Assembly: GCA_029964075.1 (NCBI GenBank)
Contig: CM057150.1
Coordinates: 2,604,001-2,668,000, forward strand
Source: Patiria pectinifera
Taxonomy: Eukaryota > Echinodermata > Asteroidea > Valvatida > Asterinidae
Direction of reading: 5' to 3'
Length of the DNA stretch: 64,000 nucleotides
The translations under genes and the position numbers were made by a program. Below the pieces are notes generated by a model, which did no database searches, was not told the origin of the DNA, and was given only the letters and a program-made list of their open reading frames with translations. Positions 46,901 to 59,915 of the stretch are shown piece by piece. Within the stretch, counting starts at the first letter, position 1. Each line of letters begins with the position of its first letter.

Positions 46901-47381
46901 CACTGCTGAGATCAAATGTTATCATGGTTTCAAATTATAAATAGTTCCAGCCTATCCAACTAAACGCATCCAAACCTGTCAAGCCAACCAAACTCAAATA
47001 ACCCATTTCACCTAAATTAGCCTAACTCAGGACAAATACAAATTAACACAAGGTGCTATCTTCAGTTGTTGTTATATTCCTGTTTATTGGTTATGTATTG
47101 CATATAGTTTGATAATCAAATTCTACAAATTACGCTGAACGACCTCATCATCGATTTACACGATGCACTTATGCACTGCGTTTTTATATCGACATTGCTG
47201 CAGTGAAGTATTAAACGTGAATTTTACAAAGCGATCCAACATATTGGTAATGATTGTAAAGTGAACATTTTTTCCCCGCAAGATGGTATTGTTTACATAT
47301 TAATTAGACATAGCAATATACAACAAAACAACAATCACTGAAAACCAGGTTTGTAGTCGGGTCCATCACATGTTAACCGCA

Positions 47382-47478
47382 AGTCCAGTCACAAGCTCGG
47401 TCACAACTCCAGTCACAAGGCCAGTCACAATTTCAGTCACAAGTCCAGTCACAACTCCAGTCTCAAGGCCAGTCACAA
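47382..47478. repeat. 12-bp minisatellite
   Basis: About eight imperfect copies of a CAGTCACAAGTC-type unit. No coding frame with other support runs through it. Confidence 0.8.
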
Positions 47479-48203
47479 TAATAGACGAAAGGTAATGAAG
47501 AAATATCTTTGTCAAATATCAGTTGCAAAACTTGTGATTTGAATTGGGAGGAACTGACTGACGAGAACTGAAACTGTCACTGATTTGTTTTGATTGATTC
47601 TTGAAATCTGACAACGATTTAAAAAGAAAATGAATGTAGCGAACAAAAGAAGATTTTTTTCTATTAACACATATACTTAATTTAATTTAATGCATGATTT
47701 CCTTGTTTTCTGATAACTGATGGTTAAGTGATAACAAACATTTTTTTTAGAAGAATCATAGCTAACTATTTACAAGCCATTAGTTATTTGTGTAAACCAT
47801 TATTTTTTTTAATCGATAACGACAACAAATGTAAATTATTCTAGGGGGGAATAGGGGAGGTGAAATTATACATTCAAACATTTGCAGCTTCAAATAACCG
47901 TTAATGACGACATGCGTGTCTTCAATCTTTTAATTGTGTTGTAGGGAACTCAACCGAATAATGCAAACCTAGATTCGTCAACAGAGTTGAAAATGAGAAG
48001 GGATATTTGCGCATGGTAGCATTAAGCCAGCAGGTGCCAAATACCAAGATTCCTTCTTTTTTTTCTCAGGTGTACACATTTGTTTTCATTGCTAGGCATC
48101 CGGTGGAGAACATGAATAAACACATGAAGCACGTTATACGTATAAAACCGATTAAACTTTAGGTGTGGGAAGGCGATTTCAAGCCGGATTTATATCGTTG
48201 ACA

Positions 48204-48814
48204 TCACACCTTGTGAAACACCTTGATTGAATGCCAGTCAGCCACTGCCAGCTGTTGTCCATCTGGCGTAAAGGTGATTCCTTGGGGATTGTACAGACCC
48301 CGAGCCACACATCTGACAAACTGACCAGTGCTCTCATATTGGTGGATGTGACTGGTGGTGTTGTACCATGTGCTCACTGCAAGGTAGATACCCGAGCTGT
48401 TACTGCATACACCCTTGCAGTATTTCACCGGTTTACCGTCGATGGTTGGTTGGATTGAACCAACAGTAACAGCGGCGTCTTTCGAAACATCCACTATCTC
48501 CACTAGTCCCTCGTCTTCATCACTGACCACAATCCAACCATTGCTCAGTACAGCCAAGTAGTCAGGTCGTATCCTCACTTGCATAGTGTGTAGGATATCA
48601 CCATTCTTATGATCCAGCTCAGTCAATACCTTCCCTGCCTTATCACCCACTATTATGTTTCCATTCGGCATGGCTGCTACACTTATGAGCCACATGCCAT
48701 CCTCGCTCTCTGGCAGAGTGCCGAAACTAAACTTGGCACTAGTGTCCCTATGATAAACCATCAACTTGCTGGGGGTAACACATACCCAGTGATTCGATAC
48801 AGCAACGACATCAT
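48204..48814 (-). other. Gene D exon 4: NHL-like beta-propeller
   Basis: The 611-nt terminal exon encodes about 203 residues with repeated blade signatures such as AAMPNGNIIVGD, AVLSNGWIVVSDED, SNSSGIYLAVS and NPQGITFTPDGQQLAVAD, then a TGA stop. The blades resemble the propellers of invertebrate TRIM2/TRIM3-like and TRIM56-like proteins. The acceptor at 48814 was chosen because only that phase continues the propeller (NANDVVAVSNHWV). Confidence 0.8.
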
Positions 48815-51800
48815 CTGAAAAGCAAAATAAATATGAATACGATTATTCAGATAACTGAGAGTATTTCGAGTAAACTATTGTCGACTTTAAAAAATATTAC
48901 TGATATACATATATTCACAAGTTATCTGACTGTTTGAGTGTCAATTGATACTGATCCACTAACAGACTTTCACATGTTCAGCTCACAGCGACCAATTTTG
49001 TGACGTAATACAATGTGAACGAATGAGTTTGTATAATATAGGCAGGGATTTTGATTAAAGTCATTTTGTTTCGCGATCGAATGACCACCATAAACTTCAG
49101 GTTTCACATGAGGTTAGGACTCATGATGTTGTATTCCAGGACTATAATTTCCATTTATACCGTACGGGTAAATCCAACGGTGAATAAATTAAATCCAACA
49201 GTGAATAGACATTTCAATAATGGGTTATGGGTGATGTTCAATTTCGTCCGTACAATTGTTTTAACCACATTATTATTGTTGTTTATGGGCCATCTGTCTG
49301 TAATCCCGATTTCACTGAAATACAAGCTTTGCATGCACCTGCGATCAGCATGCGCGCGAATGCCTAGATAGTGTACCACTAACTCCGCACTGATACAGTG
49401 CTTTCGAAATAAGTTGATAAATCTGTTTGAATAGGACAATAAAATTATTATATAGGACAACATGGACAATGAAAAAAATGCCCATTGTGGTCAACTGTGT
49501 CACGCAGGGAGAAAGAGAAAGAGGGGGTTGGGAAAGGAGGGAGGGGGAATTACAGGTATACACGAATTTTGTGTAGGATCGAATAGCGGTACAATGTCTC
49601 CTCCGAAACAAAAATGATTTTAAGCAGGAAAGATTCGGGAAACATATAACCGATTTGAATAACACTGATTAACCCTAACTGCCACCAATGCTACAAAATA
49701 CTACTGAGTAGTAACCTGTAGTGTGCATTTCTTTCCATACAAGTGTGCACAACCCATGTAGTAATATGTAGTACTTGGTACTTGACCCCCAGATAGCCCT
49801 GGAAGGCATTGTGGATGACGTCTAAGGAAATAATTGTTGATGTGGTGTGTTTAAGTGAGTATCTAGAATGAAAATGTCAGAGCGATTTTATTCGAGAAAA
49901 TGAACTAGGGAGTAGAGGACATGGATACAGTTTTAATCGCTGTCCGAAATTGAAAGAGAGAAAAAAATAAAGTCAATAGAACTATAACTTTCATAGGACG
50001 TTCAAATGGGGATGTGTGTAAATGCGCTCTAGCAACGTACTTGCGTTGATTGGAATGTAGTTGTTTGTACGCCCCTGGTTGTTGCAGATGAGTACTCGTT
50101 TGTTCATCAAGTCAGTCACAGCAATCTCGTTAGGTTCAGCTGCAGCAGCAATGCCTCTGGCTACTTCAAACTGCCCTTCACCACTTCCCTTTTCTCCAAA
50201 TGTATGATGCAGTTGCCATGTGTCTCCTTCCTGATCCACCTTGCCCAGATCGATGACACCAGCTGTCTGACTTCGCTTGAACCTTAAATACCAAAGTTTG
50301 TGATGATACTGTGCAAGATGCTGACTGTGCATCTTTTTTAAATCTTTGCTAATCACGGTGTAGCGTGAAAGAAAGTTGCAGTCTGATGCATCACTCGTGA
50401 CTTCCTTGGCGTTTCCAAGTGACTGCTTCTTTCTCTGCACCATGTCAATCGTTGTCTTCTCGTGCTCATCCAGCCGCTTATTTTGTTCCTGTTCGTGGGT
50501 CGTGATCTCATCAAGAAGTCGTTCCTGCTCAGCTTTGACCTTTGCTATGACCTCAGCAGCCTTGTCCTGCACATCTTTTCGAGCCTCTGCTGTGTTCACA
50601 TTGACAACCTTCTTAGCTTCAACTGTGTCCTGTAGAGACAACTCGAGGTATTGCACTTCTCTCTCCAATTCGGCAAAGTCATGTTCCAGTGACTGTCTGT
50701 ATTCTCTTGAAGCTTTTCCGGTGTCGATAAAGTCATGATCGGGTCTAGAGTGATCTACAGCAGTACACGCATGGCAGATCAGTTCATCGCATGTTTTGCA
50801 ATAGAATAGTTTGACGCCCTCCTTGTGTTTGTGGCATATGTACTCGTCAGGTTGTTTATTAGCCACATTCACCTTCCCTTCCCGATGGACATCAGAACCT
50901 ACACATTCCAAAATTTCCAAAGAAGACAAAAAAGAAAAACACTCTATTTTTTTTTTAACTTATAAATTCTTACCAAGCGCAAAGTATTTTTTCTATTAAA
51001 ACTGTCATATTGCCCACGTTTTCATCACTGTCGTCGTATGAATATTGTATAGTGATTAACTTTGGAATATCCACGAGCAAAAAAAAAAAATATTGAACGT
51101 TGTTGAACATTAAGTGTTTCGATATAAAGTACAGTAAGGTTTTGGAAACAGTTTAACTAAAACTGGATAAAAAAATATTTGGTCTCACTCTGTTCGATTT
51201 ATGTGGGTAAATGTCTGAAGATGGCGGCCATTTAAAAATATCCGATAAGGCATTTTCAAGCAAATCTACTTTCTGTTGCTTCGGTGGGAAGAGCACGTGT
51301 GGAATATTAAGTCCCTAAATCCTGAAACTTTTTTTTTCACAAGTTGCAAATACGAAAGCATTGGAGGGGGGAGAGGTGCTTAACACCATTTGACCTTAAG
51401 TGGACCTGTTCATAATACTGAAGCTCATGGCCGGATGTACACAGGGGTGAACCCCAACTCACCCCATTTCCATTGCAAAATATAGCAACGTCTGCATTCA
51501 ATACCCGCCAAAAATGTTCTAGTTCGATTTTTTTACTGGCTGTAAAAATGTCATTTCGTTTTTTTTACACAAAATTAGTTAGGGGACTATACAATGGTCC
51601 ATGACAGGGTCAGTGGGTACACGACAGTAAGATAGTGTTTTGTTTGCTTGATTATCCACAATACACGAAGTTGATGCATTTGACGACAGAGAAATCAACC
51701 CTTGCAATCGACTGCATTTATTGACGGTAAATTAGCCTTGAACAGTCTGTTAATCGAACACTTCAAGCTGGGTCGTTACACTTTAGCGGATGCTACGGGT

Positions 51801-53652
51801 TGAATTAAGTTTATTTTTACCGGGCAGGATGTCAGCCAAATCCTTCCTGTCGGCCTCTGTTAGTTTCCTGAACAAAGTTTCCAACTGATCAGGACTAGCG
51901 CCTTGTCGTTGTCTCCAACTGACGAGCATCTGGAATATTTGATTCGCCACGTGACCTGGGTTGTTTGTCTTAAAGCCGTAAATCTGTGCCATGTCAAAGC
52001 CCAGATATGTGGCCAGCTTCTCCCATTCTGGACCGAGTCGATCGGCGAGCTTACGCAGACCTTCATCAGTCAAAGCTATGAATACCATGTTTGAATAAAT
52101 ATTCAAAAGATATTAATTACCATTTATAGCTCAAGTAAAAATCCATAGAACAGGTTAATGTCCAACCATAATGAATACACTAATGTACAAAGCATATAGG
52201 TGTCGGCTCTCAGGGAAACAGATAGAATGACTATAATTATCTCACTTGAAAATAATGAAATATGGCTTTTTAGACACGTCAAATTAAGCGCAATAAAACG
52301 TGAATCATAAATGTACTACTGTATGCAGTAGGTATCTTTACCACTATTCTGCAGCGTCATGTTATAGTTTACCTGTAGGGACACGATCTGTTCCTCCCCA
52401 CACAAAATTGTTGCACCCCTATTTTTATTTTTGAAATAGTCTTACTAGTTAGTACTTGTACCTGCTTAACATGTGGTCCATGTGTGGTCATTGTTGAATA
52501 AGATCACACTGAGAGAACATCATATTCATCTCTCCCTGTTGCAGGTATGTTGAAGATTATTCTTTTAATTTTGATACATTTTAGTTGACAATACTTTGCA
52601 CTTGTATATATATTCTCTCTTTTTAATGCATTTTAGTTGAACTAGATAACAGAATTAGCCATTGGATAAGGTTTTGATCTAGGAAGATACTGTGTTCTTG
52701 AGATGGTGGTTAACTGAATAAGGATCATGGCTAAGTACAAGTTGAGAACAGAAGTAACAGTGATTTATCAGTTCTTTTCTAATTCAAGTTTATACTTTTG
52801 TAACATTACTTTGTAGATTTCTTTATTAATCATCTCTTTAACTTTTATCTAGTTAGCATATAAGTTACTTTAAAATCTAGTATTAGAAGTACAGTATTTC
52901 CTGTACTGAGTGCACCTTTAAGTATTAATCGTTAAGATGAAATGGAAGTTATGGTTTGTCCCCAGTACTGAATTTAGACCACTTAATAGATAGAACGAGA
53001 TGAAGTTAGAATAGAATAAGTATTGTAATTTTCATACTTTTCTGTGCAGTCTTTTGACCAATTAGGACATTTGTGTACAGAGGAACAGTTTGTGTAGTGA
53101 AACAATGTTGATAGTGATTATGCCTCAGGCAATTACTCTGTTGAGCATGGGCATGGTAGAAACCCCTGCTGGGGTGGGACCACTACTGTGTATAGAGGAT
53201 TTCGGTCCAGCACCAGATGTTAAATCCATTATCTAAGACAGTAGTTCTTTGTTTAGATAAGGAGACCAGAGCTCAGTGCTGCCAAAGCTCTAGGAAATGT
53301 ATCCATGGTAACAAGACTTTTGGCCAGAAGAATTCTGCACGTTGTTACTCAATTGCTAAATAGGCTAGTCGTGTGTGTTTCTACTATGGCCACACCAGTT
53401 ATTTTAGTTGTTTCCATTAGCTATGTACGTCTGTTATATCATGTTATATGTTAAACTATTTTTGAATAATGTTATTTCTATTGTGTATCATTGTAAAATG
53501 ATTGATTCTTGAATAAGACCACTCTGAGAGAACATCATATTCATCTCTCCCTGTTGCAGGTGTAACATACCTGCCATATGAATGCCTCCCGTGCCAATTT
53601 CTCTCTTCTCCTCTTCCGACACGGTCATGGCGGTACCTTGTGATCTCTTCAT
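48204..53652 (-). CDS. Gene D: death domain / B-box 2 / coiled-coil / NHL protein
   Basis: Minus-strand coding exons are 53571-53652, 51821-52075, 50041-50898 and 48204-48814. All have GT-AG borders and every junction is in the same phase (one base left over, two supplied), giving 1806 nt and about 601 residues. Exon 1 encodes 27 residues from MKRSQG with no RING. Exon 2 (about residues 28-112) is a death domain: LADRLGPEWEKLATYLGF, then a Q-x-F-x-M-L-x-x-W helix and RKDLADILPG. Exon 3 holds a B-box 2 with C134, H137, C146, C149, C154, C157, H162, H167, then a Glu/Lys-rich coiled coil (about 170-300) and the first NHL-like repeat (about 350-390). Exon 4 continues the propeller to NPQGITFTPDGQQLAVADWHSIKVFHKV. 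Family knowledge suggests a signalling scaffold; without a RING, ubiquitin-ligase activity of its own is unlikely. Confidence 0.85.
50041..50898 (-). other. Gene D exon 3: B-box 2, coiled coil, first NHL-like repeat
   Basis: The exon encodes residues 113-398. The zinc ligands CxxH-x8-CxxC-x4-CxxC-x4-H-x4-H fit a B-box type 2. It is followed by a long charged helix with heptad-like spacing (LEHDFAELEREVQYLELSL and onward) and then FGEKGSGEGQFEVARGIA, the typical opening of an NHL repeat. TRIM-NHL proteins have the same B-box, coiled-coil, NHL order, but the region encoding a RING is absent upstream. Confidence 0.85.
51821..52075 (-). other. Gene D exon 2: death domain
   Basis: 255 nt encode 84 whole codons that form almost exactly one death domain, starting ALTDEGLRKLADRLGPEW. 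The pattern of six amphipathic helices is visible: LADRLG-x-EW in helix 1, LATYLGF in helix 2, a polar loop with NNPG, a helix with Q-x-x-x-M-L-x-x-W-R-x-R, LETLFRKLTEADR, and LADIL. A domain coded by one exon with equal phases at both ends can be moved between genes by exon shuffling. Death domains mediate homotypic assembly in apoptosis and innate immunity. Confidence 0.85.
52492..53570. repeat. About 60-bp direct repeats 1 kb apart in gene D intron 1
   Basis: The block GAGAGAACATCATATTCATC with its flanks (from TTGAATAAGA to CTGTTGCAGG) occurs at about 52496-52553 and 53510-53561. The right copy abuts the exon 1 donor of gene D. The kilobase between shows no coding sequence. Confidence 0.8.
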
Positions 53653-54582
53653 TTTGCTAAAAAAAGAATGTATTTCCCGAAATATGATATTTTTAAACAG
53701 GTGACAGCTGAAGGGTGGAATTGTCAATAAGTATTCGTAGTTTGATGGACACATTGTACCTCAGGGTCTAAAACAATAGCCAAAGCTAAAACAACAACTT
53801 GTGTTGGCTTCCTGTAAGCACAATAGAAGAGAGGGACTGATATATTGACGGCAGATGACTAATGACGAATTTTAGTGGGAAAACCTTCCTCCTCATCTCA
53901 AGATTCCCATGGTTGTGTATGAAACGGCAAAACAATGACGCCCATGTTGTTAAATGTGTATTACGTTAGCATCAACATGACTTCGCATCTTGGGTTCTTC
54001 TTGTTTACTCCTCTTTGTGTTTGTCCTTTATGCTCCCCCCAAACCCCTATCCCAATCTTGGCCTCGCCTATGGGGATATCTGTGTTTTCTAATGACAAGG
54101 GAGGAGACCCATCGTGCTGCAATCTTAATTTCCATAAATATGAACCGATCTTCATAAACTTGGCACGAATGCTGGTTTCAGCAATGTACAATTCGTCTGA
54201 TATTCATTGCATTGATTTTACTCGACCCCGCACGCCAGCCAATCGGAGCCGCCTATAGAACTTTTGACATCATTCACAGCAGGCCAAAGCTGTTGATTGG
54301 TCAAAAGGTGCTATGTATCTCAAACGATACCGGGTTAATGAAGACACCATAATAGGCGCCCGCTGAATGGTCAGAATCTTAAGATCTACCCGCATAGGTT
54401 AGATTTACACAGGCGCAGGGAAACTTCAGTTGCTGTGCATTGAACCCGGCCCAGAGTCAGAATGTTGAAGGTGCTGTCAAGATCAGACCATTCCTTTTAA
54501 CATTTGTGAATAAGGTTTTACGTAGTGAAGCAGTTAGCGCGCGGCGGTAAACAGACTCAGTTTGGTCGCAACCACGGATGTA

Positions 54583-55310
54583 CAGGGTGAGTCAAAAAGT
54601 GGAACCCCCCCCCAAAAAAAAAGAAATATCTATATTTCATATTTTTTTTAAATAAAATTGTAGCACCAAACGCAATAATGAAAGGGAAAGCCAATTTCAC
54701 AAGCTACTTTTTGATAAAAAAGTACTGAAATTGCTCAATCCATTCAAACAATATAACCATTTAAACGCAATGACCCTAAAACCTGTCTCGTACTGAAATT
54801 GCTCAATCCATTCAAAGAATATAACCATTTAAACGCAATGACCCTAAAACCTGTCTCGTCCAAAAAAACACTGTCTGGAACAACAAAGAAAATGACACAG
54901 AACACTTGTTTCAAAACTGTCACTAACTGTAGTACGTAATATCTTTATTAACAACCCTAGTTAGGCAAACAATGTGATTTATAATTTCCCCCTTTTTTTA
55001 AAGACGGGCCTTCAAAAGGACTTCGTTGAGTATTTTTAACGTTCAAACTGAGGTTTTATCGCTGGTGATGTTTGAAAACAATTGTGACGACGATTCTTGA
55101 AATCGCATTTTTGGATGAAAGAGGTTTTAGGGTCATTGTGTTTAAATGGTGATATTCTTTGAACAGATTGAACAATTTCAGTATTTTTTGATCTAAATAA
55201 AAGTAGCTTATGAAATTGGCTTTCCAGTCATTATTATGTTTGGTGCTACATATTTTTTTAAATATGAAATATAATTTTGGGGGTTTGGGTTCCGCTTTTT
55301 TGACACCCTG
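54583..55310. mobile_element. DNA element with very long inverted repeats
   Basis: The ends CAGGGTGAGTCAAAAAGTGG and the inverse of CAGGGTGTCAAAAAAGCGG start arms of about 200 bases. The CAGGGTG start is seen in mariner-like elements, but no transposase is present. The left arm contains a 68-bp unit in two tandem copies (54722-54789, 54790-54857) with one clear mismatch. Confidence 0.8.
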
Positions 55311-56774
55311 CACATGTATATGTTCGGTGTAAGTGAGGTAGCGGGTTACTTATACTGAGCTGTATTGTCAACCGTGTCACACGGCCTGGCAATGGTGCGG
55401 TGCGTCGACGTACCGGTACATAGCAATTTGAATGGCGGTTCGAATGGTTCTTATCAAGAACTTCATTTTGTGAATTCATTAGATGCCCCTGCAAATGTTT
55501 TAACATTTGATAAGATTATATAACGGATACACAACCCAAATCGACTGATCAAGCTTACCGCTGAAGTGTTGTAACTGTTGACTCACAATGTTGTTTTGAA
55601 CATTCGATTGTCGATAATCCTTGATTCAAGCAAGTAGCCACGATTCCTTACGTACAGACACGTGCACGTGCAAAATTGTCCAAGGATTTTAAACATTTCC
55701 CTTCAAGAAATGGAAAGTAACGTGACTTAGGTTCATGGATATCTTCGAGCTACTTAGAAGAACAAACAACAAAACGAACTGCAGTGCAACCGCACCTTCT
55801 GACGTTGATGCAAATTGATATTTATTTCCTTCCGTGAAAAACCAAGTTCAAAGGGTACCACAGTCTCGGTTCAAGTCGTTATTGTCATTTTGATATACAA
55901 GCACATTAAAATACAAATATTACGTTTCGAAATAAAGACTTTGGTCACGACTCATTATTAAGACACACAGTGCTCTGCACAATCATATCATGCAAAATGG
56001 GGAAAGGTGTATATGGGACACGCACATGCATTATCTTATGCCGAGCAATGTTTGCTAAATCTCAAGTTGTTACAGAAAGAACTGGAAGCATCTTAATTTA
56101 TTTCTTACAGGGGGAACGGTACACACGTATAAATAAAAACAAACAAAACCAACCAACCACCGAAACATAAAGACAGAAAAAGACTGATTTTCAGGGTCAA
56201 ATAATACATGTAATGCTGACTTGGAAGTAATTGATTCCCTGAATCAGTGAAGTAAAACTAAAATTAAAGTTAGTCAAGTTTTACTGTTTCTCAGTCGAAT
56301 ATGATATACGATCTACTAAGTGGTGCAGAATGAATGGCACTTAGTAACGAGGAAATTGACATAAATTAACACAATACTCTCTCTGTTCGATGAAAGGTTT
56401 GTTTCACGTGTAATTGAGGAGTCATGAATATTAGATCTCCCAAGACAAACTTAACATTATCAGATCAGAATATCAGCCATTTAATAATCATGAACTCTTT
56501 CATTTATCTAACCCCCCCCCCCAGATGTATACAGTATTATTTAATTTATTGTGGAGGAATAGAAAGAACGTGGTTACGTTTTAACAGTACTCAGATTTTA
56601 ACTATGCTGCAGTGGCGTATCAATGATTCTAACTATAAACCTTGGTCTAAGACCACCAATTACATCCGCGACGCTCAACAAACGTTTCCGACCAAAGGAA
56701 ATGAAAAAGGAAATGTGTCAAAGAGGTCAGTAATATATATGGTACTTGCCACGTATCCATGCATGGAGCTTATG

Positions 56775-57315
56775 AGCATGGTGACCGTTTTAGCCGATTT
56801 TCGGCTAACTTTGACAGATTAAAAAAAACTTTAAAAAAAACGGGTTTGACAGAAAATTTGACAGAATGAGAGTTTTTGGTAGATTTTTGGCAGAATTCTG
56901 TAGCAATTGATTTTGACCCACAAAACAGCAAATTTGAAAAAAAAAATGTACATTTTGTTCAAAAAGCCTTCAGTCGTTTCAATCTAACCCTTGTATAATG
57001 GGACATGTTGGCTGGACTAGCTGCTGAGGTTCATTGCAAACCGGATTTCGTCGTGACGCAACCGCGTTTTACTTGAAATTTATGCGATTTCATAACATCT
57101 TCATGTGACTATAGATTGTTTATAATGTAATTTGAACCTTAATTAAGGCAACATTACAACATCTGCATGTGATTTTAAGTGTTTAAAATATATTTCGAGT
57201 AATTTTCATAGAGCTGTATGGTAATTATGGGGAATTTGGCGGATTTTTGATCAATCCGACAGATTTTTGAAGTGCATTTAGCAGAATTTGGACATGACCT
57301 TATGGTCACCCTGCT
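56775..57315. mobile_element. Possible inverted-repeat element
   Basis: Short ends AGCATGGTGACC and GGTCACCCTGCT enclose 541 bp with repeated GACAGA / GGCAGAATT-type motifs. The flanks TTATGAG and TAATGAG could be a degraded target duplication. Confidence 0.5.
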
Positions 57316-58904
57316 AATGAGTTTGTTACTGCATTCAATAGGGAACGTTGAATAATAGAGGAAAATAGGGTCCCCAATTCCCGAGAGTTTTCCAATTCGG
57401 ATTCATTTACAGGACATATGGAAGCTAGTCTTCCTAAAAAGTTCGGAAGAAACGATTAGTTTTGCTTATCAAAATATACACATCGAAACGTTGTTTGCAA
57501 GAACACTGTAACTTTAAATAGTAGCAAAATAGCATTTGAATCTTCATTTGGCATTCATAAATACCTAAAGACAGTTTACCATTCATATTAGTCGAGAGCC
57601 CGTCACGTGGCCGGTCTTATACAGATGATAAAGACATGGCTAGCTGGTCTTAAATACTTTTTCCAGTGTAACATGAAAATTTACTACCAAGAAATCCGAT
57701 GCCTTTTACCGTTTTATTGGTTGAAAGTTCACAAACCTCACATAGGCATACACAATACCACCAGTGAGTCAGTATTTCATAGTCCTTAATTCACAACACA
57801 CCGCCACAGCTGCATTCTGCGTGCGAAATCTCCCAAAAGGAGCTCGTTGCACCTTACACGCGAGCTGGACACTCAATTACATAGTTAGAGTGGTGTTTCG
57901 AAAAAATAAAATCGTTAGAAAAAGGCCTTTGAAGCATTTTCTTCAGGTCTTCAGATCTACACGTGGACGGAGCTGAATGCCATTTAAAACTAGGTGGCGC
58001 TTTTCATGTGGACATTTCTTTGTACGGACGTGGATACGATTTTGCCGACAAGAGGGACGATTTGCAATCAATAATGACAGTTCGGCCTTCGGGTGTTACA
58101 ATCATCAGCTGACAATCGCAAGGCTAAGCGTGCATTATCATTGAATATGAATTGCGCCCCCTGTTGTTTTCAAACGAAAGTGAAGTTGCCAAGCAACAAC
58201 CACGGCCCTTCTTTGAACTATCGGTCGACGAAACTGAATTCTTTAAGCCTCTGTACTGATGACATCACACTTTGTTTACGTGAGTGTTTTCCTATGGTGC
58301 TCAGTGGACCATGGGCCTCCACTGGCTCCATAGGAAAGTGCACGTGTAAAGAAGGTGTGACGTCATTAATACAGAGGCGTATAGGCATTTCTTGTGTTTG
58401 TAGTGTTTGTAAACATTGGCGCCATTTTGTATGGGCTGCCGTAAGCGCATAAATTGAAGCCGTGGTTGGCAACATATTTTTCCAAAAACAGTCCTCATAA
58501 CGCCATCAACACATAGTAAAAAGAAATATGTGAGAATTATTTTGTAGCTTTGTTGAAAATGTTGTATTTTTAAGTATCAAATAATATTTTGGTGATCTGT
58601 AATAACTCTTCTTCATTTTTGCAGTGTTGGACCTTCAATAGTTTTGCAGGCCGTGGTTGGCAAACTGCCCTTTTGCCAACCTAGGTGCCAACACACTGAC
58701 GCGTGATACAATAATTTAGATTTTTAACGAACTGAAACGCAGACATGTGGCGAAAATACAGTTCGTAATTTGAAGGGTGTTTCAAATAACTTGAAGAGTA
58801 TTTGTCAATGAGTATATTCCCATGATCTTGAAATGTGGGGGTATTATATCACAGAGGTCTACGGTAGACGTGCTGGTCCTTAACTCTAGGGGGGTGTGTT
58901 AAAG

Positions 58905-59020
58905 GGGCACTAGGTCCAGAAATCTCCGAAATTTTCATGTTTTGGATTGTTTACTTAGTCTATTTCAAACATCTGGTTGAAGGAAAACCAACCTAATGTC
59001 TTACCGTTCCCGAAAAAAAA
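58905..59020. repeat. Fragment of the B-C intergenic element family
   Basis: TTAAAGGGGCACTAGGTCC through CTTACCGTTCCCGAAAAA matches the end of the element at 25331-26744. Only one end is visible. Confidence 0.6.
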
Positions 59021-59718
59021 GACGGGAAAAACACGCTTGTTTACATCGAACACGAATACGTTTTCGTGTCGTTATCAGTGTACGCGATATACACGTTGTG
59101 TGTCTGGGGAACAGCGGCAAACAAAGTAGTTTCCTCAATATCCGCAAAAGGCGATCACTTTACAAATGAAATCACAACTAGCCCCCAAACAGCTCGAATT
59201 TACTTCCCCAATTACCATGCATGTAGGGAAGTTTTGGGGGTGGGGTGGAGTGGGTAAGGTCAGGGCTTGAAATCAGTGCTGAAAAGTACTTTTTCTTCTC
59301 TCCGGCCACTTAGCATATCCGCTGTATCTCCCCCTCTCCAACTCCCCCCCCCCCGCCCCCGACAGCAGCCGCCTCCACCACGCATCTTGAGGTAAAAAGT
59401 AAATATCTTCACTAACATTGAGAAGGAAGTTATACATACTCATCACAAATTCCAGATGTTTTCCTGCCGCTCGGTGGTTTTATATAAAGATGCAAAATAA
59501 TATAATCCCGACACAATTAATTTGTTTCTGGTGTCCTGAATCCGAAACTTCCCAGCTTGCATCAAGAAAGTGAAAACAAAACTTGCCCTTAAAAACACAG
59601 GATCTTAAATGACCTTGCAGATAGCGTGACTTTTACATACGGACACTACGAATCTTGTTCAGTCTGATACCAACGTTGATCAAAATAAAGCTATATAATA
59701 AGGGTTTTTTTGCATCGG

Positions 59719-59915
59719 GGTGATGTAAATCAAATTAGGTTTAGCCCTTCACCGACGTATTAATTAATACTGTATACTCAGTGTGTTACCTCCCGATTGG
59801 AAGTTAGAAGAAAAAAAAGGTCGGAAAAAAAATCACTCGGGAGGGACTCACACCTACGACCTCTTGCTTCCAAGTGCATATGTCTAATCTTACCACTGAA
59901 CCAAATACATGTACG
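59719..59915 (-). mobile_element. tRNA-derived SINE, second copy
   Basis: Same tail (CTTCACCGACGTA on the plus strand) and CACTCGGGAGGGACT as the SINE at 2118-2310, with decayed tRNA-like head. Confidence 0.65.

Larger units (their letters stand above)
45700..48203. other. Intergenic region between gene C and gene D
   Basis: Contains the second copy of a dispersed repeat (about 46205-46900), a 12-bp minisatellite at 47382-47478, and otherwise AT-rich sequence. No gene was recognised. Confidence 0.6.

Noticed and set aside
53935..54258. 107-codon plus-strand frame
   Set aside because: No domain; the matching minus-strand frame is also open, typical of repeat sequence of odd composition.
56424..56822. 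132-codon plus-strand frame starting MNIRSPKTNLTLSDQNI
   Set aside because: No recognisable motif, includes a run of prolines from a C homopolymer, and runs into an inverted-repeat element.
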